Shown: piece after piece, positions 38,268-48,066 of the stretch
Layout of the letters: every line of letters starts with the position of its first letter
How positions within the stretch are numbered: position 1 is the stretch's first letter
Assembly: GCF_035917275.1 (NCBI RefSeq)
Contig: NZ_CP108508.1
Coordinates: 1,364,001-1,428,000, forward strand
Origin: Streptomyces sp. NBC_01237
Lineage (GTDB): Bacteria > Actinomycetota > Actinomycetes > Streptomycetales > Streptomycetaceae
DNA length: 64,000 nt
Direction of reading: 5' to 3'
Notes under the pieces: model-generated
Seen by the model: the letters and a program-made list of their open reading frames with translations, nothing else
Told to the model about the DNA's origin: nothing
The model's database searches: none
Translations under genes and position numbers: made by a program

Positions 38268-38820
38268 TGCTGCCCCTTAAAGTCCGTACGCAGACGCACA
38301 CCATATCGAGCGCATCGCGGCCGGACTCCGACGCGGTCGCACACCGGCGCCACGCAGGTCGGGGCAGATCCGTGGAACCAGGGACAGAACTGACGGCCGG
38401 AGCCGCGGACAGCACTGCGGATCGGGGCCCGGCGCCCTTCGGGCCGACCTGGGACCCGCTGGCTGCGGGTCGACCGAAAGCCGTTGTCTACTGAACGTCC
38501 GGGCCCCACCCGGGTCACACCCTCCGTCCGGCTGAAACCTTCCCTCGCCCCCGAGGCGCGGACGCTGAACCTGGCTGTCAGTGGTGGTGCGCCGGTGCGG
38601 CACACCACCCCATGACCCAGCGGCGTTCGACGACTGCGTGGAGGTTTAACCGGTCGGACGTCCTGTGGTGGACTCGGCCGAACCTACCGGCCCGTGGGCG
38701 CGTTCTGTCAACAGTCGCTCGACCTGCGGCTTTTGCCCAAATTGCCTGGTCAGTGCCGGAGATCCGCAGGTCGCGGCAGAGTGCGTACGCCTTCGATCGG
38801 CGGTACGAAATGTCCGCACG
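38268..38820. other. Intergenic region upstream of ppm1, no gene supported
   Basis: 553 bp between the amidohydrolase end and the ppm1 start, both minus strand. Open frames here have poor start sites and unusual residue content. It should contain the ppm1 promoter and the amidohydrolase terminator, but I see no convincing hairpin or promoter pair. Confidence 0.5.
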
Positions 38821-40467
38821 TCACTCGTTCGGCCGTACGTAGACAGTTTGTCCGAACACCACCGTGCGCAGGCAGACGGGGAGTTCGGCTCCGGGGGTGA
38901 GATCGGGCAGGCCGGGGGTGCCGGACCGGGGGTCGGTCGACCAGCGGGCGACCCGGTCGTCGGGCGCCTGGACCAGCAGTTCCTCGGTCCGCCAGATCGC
39001 GTAGTCGGCCGGGGCGCCGGGCACCAGGAGCCCCGCGTCGTCGCGGCCGACGGCCCGCCAGCCCCCACGGGTGTGGGCGGTGAAACCGGCCCGTACGGAG
39101 ATCCGGTGCCCGGGCGTCCGGTGGAAGGCGGCGGCCCGCACCGTCCCCCACGGGTCCAGCGGGGTGACCGGGCTGTCCGAGCCGAAGGCGAGCGGCACAC
39201 CGGCGCGCAGCAGGGCCGCGTACGGGTTGAGGGTCGCCGCCCGCTCGGCACCGAGGCGCTGGGCGTACATGCCGTCCGCGCCGCCCCAGGCCGCGTCGAA
39301 GGCGGGCTGGACGGAGGCGGTGAGGCCCAGTTCGGCGAAGGCGGCGACGGTCTCGGGGGTGAGCATCTCGGCGTGTTCGACCCGGTGGCGTGCCGCGCGG
39401 ATACGGGCGAGCCCGAGCGTCCCGGCGGCGGCCCGTACGCCGTCGACGACGGCGGAGACGGCGGCGTCGCCGATGGCGTGGAAGCCCGCCTGGAGCCCCG
39501 CCTCGGTGCACGCGGTGACATGGGCGGCGATCTGCGCGGCGTCCAGGTGCGCGGTACCCGTGTGCGGGGCGTCCGCGTACGGCTCGTGCAGGCAGGCGGT
39601 GTGCGAGCCGAGGGAACCGTCGACGAAGAGGTCCCCGGCCGCGCCGATCGCGCCGAGTTCCCGGACGCGGCGCGCGCCCTTCTCGTCGGCGACCGGCTCG
39701 GCCCAGAGCCCGAAGACCCGCGGCCCGGGATGCTCGGCGGCGAGCTTCAGGAGGCCCGTGAAGTCCTCCTCGTCGGAGATGTCGGGCCCCGCGCACTCAT
39801 GGACGGTGCCGATGCCGAGCGAGGCGGCGTGGCTCAGCGCGGCCCGCTGGGCGTCCGCGCGCTGCCCCGCCGAGAGCGCGCCGTGCGCGGCGGACCGCAC
39901 GGCATGGTGGGCGGCGCCGGTCAACGGCTCGTCGGGGTGATATCCGGTCATCGCCGTGACGCCCGGAACGAGGTCCAGCAGGGCGGTCGTGACGACCGCG
40001 GAGTGCACATCGATCCGGGGCAGGTAGAGGGCCCGGCCGCCTGCCGCCGCATCGAGTTCACCGCGCGTCGGGTGGCGCCGCTCCGGCCAGCGGGCCGCGT
40101 CCCAGCCGTGTCCGAGCAGCACCCGGTCGGCGGGGCGACTCTTTGCGAACGCACGTACGAGATCAAGGGCTTCGGCGAGCGTGCGGGCACCGGAGAGGTC
40201 GAGTCCGGTCAGGGCCAGACCGGTCGCCGTGGTGTGCACATGGGCGTCCGTGAAAGCCGGGGTGACAAGGGCTCCTTCGAGGTCGACCACATCGTCGACG
40301 CCGCTCGCGAAGGCATCGGCGGCCCCTTCGGAACCCACCCAGGCGACATGCCCGCGTTCGACGACCATCGCAGTGGCGAAGGGATCGGCCGGGCTGTGGA
40401 CGTCTCCACCGCGCAGCAGCACGGTGCGGTGTTCGGGGGCGCTCTGGGAGGCGGTGCTGTCGGTCAT
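38821..40467 (-). CDS. YtcJ-like amidohydrolase
   Basis: A 548-residue metal-dependent amidohydrolase of the YtcJ group. Metal-site motifs are TDAHVHTTATG, HAIGDAAVSAVVDGV, HRVEHAEML and the C-terminal AFGSDSPVTPLDPW. The substrate is unknown; relatives act on imines, formamides or other amides. It is cytoplasmic, with no signal peptide. The gene lies 90 bp after the Lrp-type regulator on the same strand, possibly as an operon. Confidence 0.92.
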   Translation of the reverse strand: MTDSTASQSAPEHRTVLLRGGDVHSPADPFATAMVVERGHVAWVGSEGAADAFASGVDDVVDLEGALVTPAFTDAHVHTTATGLALTGLDLSGARTLAEALDLVRAFAKSRPADRVLLGHGWDAARWPERRHPTRGELDAAAGGRALYLPRIDVHSAVVTTALLDLVPGVTAMTGYHPDEPLTGAAHHAVRSAAHGALSAGQRADAQRAALSHAASLGIGTVHECAGPDISDEEDFTGLLKLAAEHPGPRVFGLWAEPVADEKGARRVRELGAIGAAGDLFVDGSLGSHTACLHEPYADAPHTGTAHLDAAQIAAHVTACTEAGLQAGFHAIGDAAVSAVVDGVRAAAGTLGLARIRAARHRVEHAEMLTPETVAAFAELGLTASVQPAFDAAWGGADGMYAQRLGAERAATLNPYAALLRAGVPLAFGSDSPVTPLDPWGTVRAAAFHRTPGHRISVRAGFTAHTRGGWRAVGRDDAGLLVPGAPADYAIWRTEELLVQAPDDRVARWSTDPRSGTPGLPDLTPGAELPVCLRTVVFGQTVYVRPNE

Positions 40468-40557
40468 GGGACCAGTCTCGCGCCTGCACGGAGCCTTCCG
40501 CTCCGCGCCCCCCTCGTGGACGGAACGGCCCCCGGGCCGCCCGCGGCCTCCGGGACC

Positions 40558-40998
40558 TCAGATGTGCGGCGGCCGCGCCTCGTACGGGGTGGACAGGACG
40601 ACGGTCGTACGCGTGGAGACACCGGCCAGCGTGCGGATCCGGGTGAGCAGGTGCTCCAGTTCCAGCGGGGTCGCCACACGCACCTTGAGGATGTAGTTCT
40701 CGTCCCCCGCCACGCTGTGGCACGCCTCCAGCTCCGGCACCCCGGCGAGCCGCTCCGCGATGTCGTCCGGCGCGCTCGGGTCGAACGGCTTCACCGAGAT
40801 GAACGCGGTGAGGGGCAGGCCGACGGCCTCGGGGTCGACGACCGCGGCGTAACCGCGGATCACCCCGCGCTGCTCCAGCCGGCGGACGCGCTGATGAACG
40901 GCCGAGGTGGACAGGCCCGTGGCCTTGCCCAGGTCGGTGTAGCTCATCCGCCCGTCCTTGACGAGCAACTCCACAATCTGACGGTCCAGCTCCTCCAT
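40558..40998 (-). CDS. Lrp/AsnC-family regulator
   Basis: A 146-residue feast/famine transcription factor with an N-terminal helix-turn-helix (LDRQIVELLVKDGRMSYTDL, then KATGLSTSAVHQRVRRLEQ) and a C-terminal RAM ligand-binding domain (GDENYILKVRVATPLELEHLL). Such regulators usually sense amino acids and form octamers. The ATG at 40998 gives the common N-terminus; a TTG at 41007 is possible. It may regulate the amidohydrolase behind it or the acyl-CoA genes nearby. Confidence 0.93.
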   Translation of the reverse strand: MEELDRQIVELLVKDGRMSYTDLGKATGLSTSAVHQRVRRLEQRGVIRGYAAVVDPEAVGLPLTAFISVKPFDPSAPDDIAERLAGVPELEACHSVAGDENYILKVRVATPLELEHLLTRIRTLAGVSTRTTVVLSTPYEARPPHI

Positions 40999-41200
40999 GC
41001 GGATCAACCTATTGCCCCAGGTCCCTCGCGGCACACCCGTGGGGGCCCAGGAAGGGCACCTGCGGGCGGCATGTGATGAATGCCACAGGTTTACGGGTGG
41101 GTAGGCAACGGCCTCGCGGTTACGGCCCGCGCGCGACGGGAAGTGCTTGCTGTGGCCGAGGGCGTGGCGCCTTGCCGGCCCACCCGAGGGGGGAATTCCC

Positions 41201-41599
41201 ATGCAGAGCCTGAAGCTCACCGGACGTACCGAACCCGAACCCGCCGATCCGGACGAGGACGGCGCGCCCGACGCGTACGACACGTTCGAGATGTTCCGAG
41301 TGATCTGCCCGGACTGCTCGCAGCCGATCGCGCTCCTGGCCGACGAGGACGTCCTCCCGGAGCACGCGCTGTGCCCCACTCCGTGGAACCCGTTCGTCCT
41401 CACGGTGTGTGCCGGAACCGGGCGCGGCGCCTCGGACGCGCGGGCCGCCGACGAGTCGCTGGAGGTCCAGGAGCAGGAGACGGCGCTGCTGCTGACGCTC
41501 CCTCAGGGCCTCGACTGGCGGATGCAGCCCTTCTCCCACGCCGGCGGCCCCGGCTCGCGCCCGCTGCAGGTGTCGCCGATGCGGCGACACGCCGCCTGA
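41201..41599 (+). CDS. Small Cys-containing protein of unknown function
   Basis: A 132-residue acidic protein with a CPDC motif in RVICPDCSQPIALLADED and further cysteines at LCPTPW and VCAGTG, suggesting zinc binding. It is otherwise unrecognised, though I believe close copies occur in other streptomycetes. The ATG at 41201 has a strong GAGGGGGG site. It is divergent from the Lrp-type gene. Confidence 0.82.
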   Translation: MQSLKLTGRTEPEPADPDEDGAPDAYDTFEMFRVICPDCSQPIALLADEDVLPEHALCPTPWNPFVLTVCAGTGRGASDARAADESLEVQEQETALLLTLPQGLDWRMQPFSHAGGPGSRPLQVSPMRRHAA

Positions 41600-42154
41600 C
41601 GGCTCCTCACTCCTGCGCCGCACCACGACGGACCGGCCGACGTGGTGCCCGCAGCAAGCGGCTCCCCGGTGCGCTCGGGACAGCCCTCGGCGTCCGCGTG
41701 CGTGCGCGTCCCGCCGCACGGACAGTGACGAACTGGCGCCCGAATCGGGCGGACAGCGACCCGTCGGCGCCCGCCGGCGTCGGCGCGTCATGACGATGCT
41801 GCAGGCAACGGACGGCTCCGGTCGCCGCCGTCCCGTACCCCCGGCTTCCGAAGAATCGGTTCCGCGGCCGGTGCCGCGACCGGGTCCGCCTGAGCGTCGC
41901 AGCCCGGTGTCCCCAGCGCACCCGCGGCCCACCCGTCATCGCCCCGCCCCGCCGCCCGGTCACTGCCGCGTTCCGTCCCGCGGCCCATGCATAGGGCGAC
42001 CGGGCGGTCCTGCACGGCGCCCGCCGCCGAACCGCCCGTCCACCTGGCCGTGCCGCGGCACCGGGAGAGCGCCGGACGGACTCTGCCGGCCGCCATGACC
42101 GGGATCGGACCCGGATCATGGCCACACCCGTGTGGTCGGAGGGGCCTTTCCGGG
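41600..42154. other. Convergent intergenic region, no gene supported
   Basis: 555 bp between two convergent genes. Overlapping open frames on both strands (roughly 41790-42125) are Pro/Arg-rich with no ribosome sites and look like GC-rich noise. Near its right end CCACA (42122-42126) and TGTGG (42131-42135), nested within ACCCGG and CCGGGT arms (42109-42114, 42150-42155), could terminate the acyl-CoA dehydrogenase message. Confidence 0.5.
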
Positions 42155-43327
<1,173 letters not shown>

Positions 43328-43550
43328 GACGGCGCTCTCCTCCCTGTCGGGCGTTGCGGCGGTCGCGCGCGCGGGGTGTGCGCGGCGCCGCCGGGTGATC
43401 TCCCGGGCCGCGCCCGGGAAAAGCGGTACTCCGCAACCGATCCTGCCTTCTCGGATCACGAGAGGCGCTGGCCAGCGGCTGTGGCGGGTTGAGTATGCCC
43501 GATGGGAGCGCTTGCGTCACGGGGTGCCCGCAGGACCTGCGGTCATGGAA

Positions 43551-43566
43551 ATTGGTACGAACCATT
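43551..43566. promoter_or_regulatory. Second DasR-like site, distal
   Basis: ATTGGTACGAACCATT contains the TGGT and ACCA arms of the DasR operator with a different centre (ACGA instead of CTAG). It ends on the -35 element and lies 22 bp, about two helical turns, from the better site. Confidence 0.45.
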
Positions 43567-43594
43567 GACCCAACTGGTCTAGTCCTTCTACGGT
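43565..43594 (+). promoter_or_regulatory. Chitinase promoter
   Basis: TTGACC (43565-43570) and TACGGT (43589-43594) are separated by 18 bp, a good streptomycete vegetative promoter. The chitinase start is about 135 bp beyond the expected transcription start. Confidence 0.75.
43573..43588. promoter_or_regulatory. DasR operator (dre) in the chitinase promoter
   Basis: ACTGGTCTAGTCCTTC matches 12 of 16 positions of the DasR consensus, with the left half and CTAG centre intact. It fills the spacer between -35 and -10, where a bound GntR-type repressor would block polymerase. DasR releases DNA on binding glucosamine-6-phosphate or GlcNAc-6-phosphate and controls chitinases in streptomycetes. Confidence 0.72.
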
Positions 43595-43735
43595 TCCACC
43601 GAACGCCTTACCGCGTTCATGCCAACTCGCACGGAGCTCGACGGCGCACCGGACCCACCTGTGCTCGCGGAGCCTCCCGTGCGGCGCCCGACCTTGCACC
43701 CCCCACGCTCAAGCCCTCCCCCACGAGGAGCCACG

Positions 43736-45013
<1,278 letters not shown>

Positions 45014-45033
45014 CACCGACGGATCGCACACGA

Positions 45034-45066
45034 GGGGGTGGGGAGCCGGGCGGGCTCCCCGCCCCC
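45034..45066 (+). terminator. Terminator after the chitinase gene
   Basis: GGGGGTGGGGAGCC (45034-45047) and GGCTCCCCGCCCCC (45053-45066) pair with one G-U and a 5-nt loop, 21 bp after the chitinase stop. Confidence 0.8.
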
Positions 45067-45110
45067 TCCCGCGCGCACGGATCACCCGCGCGCGGACATA
45101 TCTGCGCGGA

Positions 45111-45263
45111 TCACATCAGGCCGGCCTGGGTGACGAACATGGCGAGCACGACCACGAGCGTCCAGCCCAGAATGCTCTCCAGCAGCTTGGACCGGTCCCC
45201 GGGGCCCCCGGTACGGGCGCGGCGGGCATGGTTCGCGTTCTCGGCGGCGGCTGTCGCGGTCAT
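45111..45263 (-). CDS. Small single-pass membrane protein
   Basis: A 50-residue protein with a charged N-terminus and one membrane helix ending the chain (LGWTLVVVLAMFVTQAGLM), preceded by GDRSKLLESI. It resembles a short streptomycete membrane-protein family that I recall by the Streptomyces coelicolor name SCO1431. The ATG at 45263 has a weak GTGGGA site. Function unknown; such short genes are easily missed. Confidence 0.75.
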   Translation of the reverse strand: MTATAAAENANHARRARTGGPGDRSKLLESILGWTLVVVLAMFVTQAGLM

Positions 45264-45511
45264 GGCATCCCACTCGTTCGTGCGGTTGTGGACGTCCCCC
45301 GGTGACCCGACCACAGTGCCGCAGAAGCGGTCCCGGGAGAAGGAGATCCCCGTCACTGCGGAGCCCGACGGACGGGAGGGCGCGGGGCGGGGCGCCCCGC
45401 TGCCGCACGGGATACGGGGGCGCCGAGGCCCGTCGGGCACGGGTCCGCTGTGCCCGACACCACACCCCGACACCACACCCCGACGACGCGCCCCGCCGAC
45501 GCCGAGTGCCC

Positions 45512-46891
45512 TCAGCCGATGCCCAGCCTTCGCAGCACCCAGGTCTGCGCCGCCGTCGGCCGCGCCGGCCAGTAGACGTAGCAGACCCCGCCCGTACCGC
45601 TCCTGACCTTGCCGTTCGCGTCGTAGCGCTTGGTGCGGAGCCAGATGTTCTCCCACTCACGCCGCCGGTAGACACGGCGCACGGCCGGGTTGTCGGGTGA
45701 CGCGGGGTCGTTGGCGACGATGTCGCCCTGGGCGGTGAAGCCGATCACCGTCATCAGATGGCCGGAGGTGCCGTAGCCCGCCCCGGTCAGCTCCTCCTTG
45801 AGGAAGGACTGGGACGTGATCACGGGGATGCCCACCCGGACCAGTCTCTCCACGTCGGTGAGGGAGCCGAGCCGGGTGACGACCGCGCTCATGTCGTGGT
45901 ACGTGGCCGCGTAGGCGGCGTTGAAGGGCCAGTTGCCGCACCCCTCGTACTGATAGTCGAAGGTGTTCCGGGCCGCGTGGCAGATCTGCGGGTCGGCGAG
46001 GCCCGGTTTCACCCAGGCGAGGTCCTCCGCCGTGGGCCTGCGCCCCCAGTACTCGATGATCATCTGCGAGGAGGTGGGGCTGCACCAGGCCTCGCCGCCG
46101 TTGTCGTACTCGGGGTACTCCCCCACATGGACGTTCTGCGAGTAGCGCGGCACCCGCAGTTCACGGGTGAGCCCGGGGGTGCTGGCCGGGACGGTGAAAC
46201 GGTCGGGGACGTCCGAGGCCATCGCGCCGAGCCGCCGGACCGTCGGGGTGAGCCCGCTGCCGGGGGTGCGGTACAGGGTCACCCGCAGCCGGTACGAGGA
46301 CAGCCTCAGCCCGCTCGCCGGGTCGTCCACGGCGAACGTGTCGGTCCAGACGGAACTCCTGCCGTCGCTCTGGTCGTCGACGGAGGTACGCCGGATGTCG
46401 CCGTCGCCCGCCGCCCAGCGCCCCATCACGAACCACGGCGTCGCGGTCCCGTCCGAGTATTCGCCGCTCAGCTCGATCCGGATCCAGGTGCCCGCCGGGG
46501 TGTCGGCGTTCCAGGAGGCGATCACCTCGGTCGCCGGCACCGTGGAGCGGTGGACCGGCGAGGTCCAGGCCGCGTACTCCCAGGTGGCGGACTTCCCGGT
46601 GTGCGGGTCGGTGTAGTCGGTGGTCCCGGTGGGAGCGGCGATCACCAGACCCGGCCTGCGGCCCGCCGTGGCACGGGTCCCGTCACCGGAGCCGCGGCGC
46701 CAGTCGGTGTACGTACTCCAGAAACGGTTGTCCACGTCGGAGGCCGCCGCCCAGGGTGCAGGGGTCCGGCGGGAGGAGCCGGAGGAGGGAGCCGCGGCCG
46801 CCGCGGGACCGGCGGACACCACCGGGCCGGCCGCCGCCGCTGCCGCGAGTGCGGCGGTCAGTACGGTTCTGCGTGAAGTCGGTCTGGTCAT
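45512..46891 (-). CDS. Tat-exported C39-like cysteine peptidase
   Basis: A 459-residue secreted protein. A twin-arginine signal (PTSRRTVLTAALAAAAAAG) precedes an N-terminal beta-rich region (about 60-230) and a C-terminal papain-like peptidase C39-type domain with Cys270 in GEAWCSPTSSQM, His378 in SGHLMTVIGF and the Asn/Asp in VANDPAS. Free-standing C39-like proteins of this type are common in streptomycetes; targets are unknown, but it is not tied to a bacteriocin exporter here. The ATG at 46891 has a GGGGG site. Confidence 0.88.
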   Translation of the reverse strand: MTRPTSRRTVLTAALAAAAAAGPVVSAGPAAAAAPSSGSSRRTPAPWAAASDVDNRFWSTYTDWRRGSGDGTRATAGRRPGLVIAAPTGTTDYTDPHTGKSATWEYAAWTSPVHRSTVPATEVIASWNADTPAGTWIRIELSGEYSDGTATPWFVMGRWAAGDGDIRRTSVDDQSDGRSSVWTDTFAVDDPASGLRLSSYRLRVTLYRTPGSGLTPTVRRLGAMASDVPDRFTVPASTPGLTRELRVPRYSQNVHVGEYPEYDNGGEAWCSPTSSQMIIEYWGRRPTAEDLAWVKPGLADPQICHAARNTFDYQYEGCGNWPFNAAYAATYHDMSAVVTRLGSLTDVERLVRVGIPVITSQSFLKEELTGAGYGTSGHLMTVIGFTAQGDIVANDPASPDNPAVRRVYRRREWENIWLRTKRYDANGKVRSGTGGVCYVYWPARPTAAQTWVLRRLGIG

Positions 46892-47076
46892 GGGCGAGAC
46901 CCCCGGTCGTGAGCGGTGGTGGGGCTGCGGTACCGATCGGTGCGCCAACTATCGCGGGTCCCGGCCGGGTTCTGCCAGTGATTCGTCCTGTGCCGCACCA
47001 TCAATATTGGTCTGGTCCACTGACGTGACCTGCGATTGCCCCGGGCCGTTCGAAGACCGGCCCGTACGCTGGACGC

Positions 47077-47688
47077 ATGAACGACCTGGCCGGCCATGCG
47101 GCAGCCCTGCGCACCCTGCCCCCCTCCTGCGGGCCGGTGCGGCTGATCGCGATCGACGGGCACGCGGGCTCGGGCAAGAGCACCTTCGCGGCCCGGCTCG
47201 CGGCGGCCCTCGGTGACGCGCCCGTACTGCACCTGGACGATCTCGCCACCCACGATCAGCTCTTCGACTGGACGGACCGGCTGCGCGAGCAGGTGCTCCT
47301 GCCGCTCTCACGCGGGGAGTGCGCCCGCTATGCCCCGTACGACTGGACGGCCCGGCGCTTCGGTCCGCCCAGGACGCTGGAGCCCGCGCCCGTGGTGCTG
47401 GTCGAGGGCGTCGGTTCCGGCCGCCGGACAGTGCGTCCTCGGCTGGCCGCGCTGTGCTGGATGGAGTGGGACCGCGGCCTGTCCTGGGAGCGCGGGCGCC
47501 GGCGCGACGGGCCGGGGCTCTCGGAGTTCTGGGACGGCTGGACCGCCGCCGAGGAGCGGCACTTCGCCGCCGATCCCTCCCGCCCGTTCGCCGATGTCCT
47601 GGTACGCCAGTTGCCCGAGGGATACGAGTGGCTGGAGGGGCCTCGTGCGGCAGCAGGAATGACTCGTTTCGTCACCCAGGGTGAGTAG
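47077..47688 (+). CDS. P-loop kinase-like protein (uridine kinase group)
   Basis: A 203-residue NTPase with the P-loop GHAGSGKST, a Walker B-like aspartate pair in VLHLDDLATHDQLFDW, and VVLVEGVGSGRRT, the arrangement seen in uridine-kinase-like and related small-molecule kinases. The substrate is unknown. It is divergent from the peptidase gene over 185 bp. The ATG at 47077 gives a natural N-terminus, without a strong ribosome site. Confidence 0.85.
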   Translation: MNDLAGHAAALRTLPPSCGPVRLIAIDGHAGSGKSTFAARLAAALGDAPVLHLDDLATHDQLFDWTDRLREQVLLPLSRGECARYAPYDWTARRFGPPRTLEPAPVVLVEGVGSGRRTVRPRLAALCWMEWDRGLSWERGRRRDGPGLSEFWDGWTAAEERHFAADPSRPFADVLVRQLPEGYEWLEGPRAAAGMTRFVTQGE

Positions 47689-47743
47689 CGGAGCCACCCC
47701 CGTCGAGCGGCCGGCATTCGCCCCGGAAGTCCTCCAACTCGGC

Positions 47744-47773
47744 TTGACCGAGGGGCCGTACAGGTCTTACGTT
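47744..47773 (+). promoter_or_regulatory. Strong promoter before a 17-codon frame
   Basis: TTGACC (47744-47749) and TACGTT (47768-47773) are separated by 18 bp, nearly the streptomycete vegetative consensus. The -10 ends 6 bases before a GTG, so a leaderless transcript is expected to start at 47780 or very close to it. Confidence 0.78.
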
Positions 47774-47779
47774 CTCATT

Positions 47780-47833
47780 GTGAGGCTTTTCGGAGCCCCC
47801 ACGGACGCGAAGCCCCCGATTGTTCCCCCGTGA
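47780..47833 (+). CDS. Possible leaderless 17-residue peptide
   Basis: The frame GTG-AGG-CTT to TGA codes for VRLFGAPTDAKPPIVPP. It begins where transcription should start, and its stop lies at the edge of the right arm of a strong hairpin. This could be a leader peptide with an attenuator, a short regulatory RNA, or a chance frame; 13 of 17 third positions are G or C, below the local gene average. The final four bases (GTGA, 47830-47833) also contain a GTG that opens a frame continuing into the AAA ATPase gene. Confidence 0.4.
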   Translation: MRLFGAPTDAKPPIVPP

Positions 47834-47845
47834 TCGGGGGCTTCG
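47808..47845 (+). terminator. Hairpin overlapping the small frame (terminator or attenuator)
   Basis: CGAAGCCCCCGAT (47808-47820) and ATCGGGGGCTTCG (47833-47845) are perfect 13-bp arms around a 12-nt loop. Its position some 30 bp after a strong promoter means most transcripts would be very short unless the hairpin is overcome. Confidence 0.82.
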
Positions 47846-48066
47846 TTCTGCTCCCGCACCGTTTCCTTCGCGACCACGCAGGGCGATACGCTCACCCTCG
47901 GTCACGTTCCCCGCTGCGCCGAAGGCCCCTTAGCCGCTCACCCTCTGTGCAGGTACGATGCACTTCGGTGCGGTCAATTCCCCTCCTCAGCACAGTGATT
48001 CGGCGCGCTCCGGTGGGCATGCTGAGCGGGCGGGACATCCTGGGGGCACGGTTTGTGGGGGACCTG

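Noticed and set aside
41790..42125. Overlapping Pro/Arg-rich open frames on both strands
   Set aside because: They have no ribosome site, no motif and no codon-position bias that sets them apart from neighbouring non-coding sequence.
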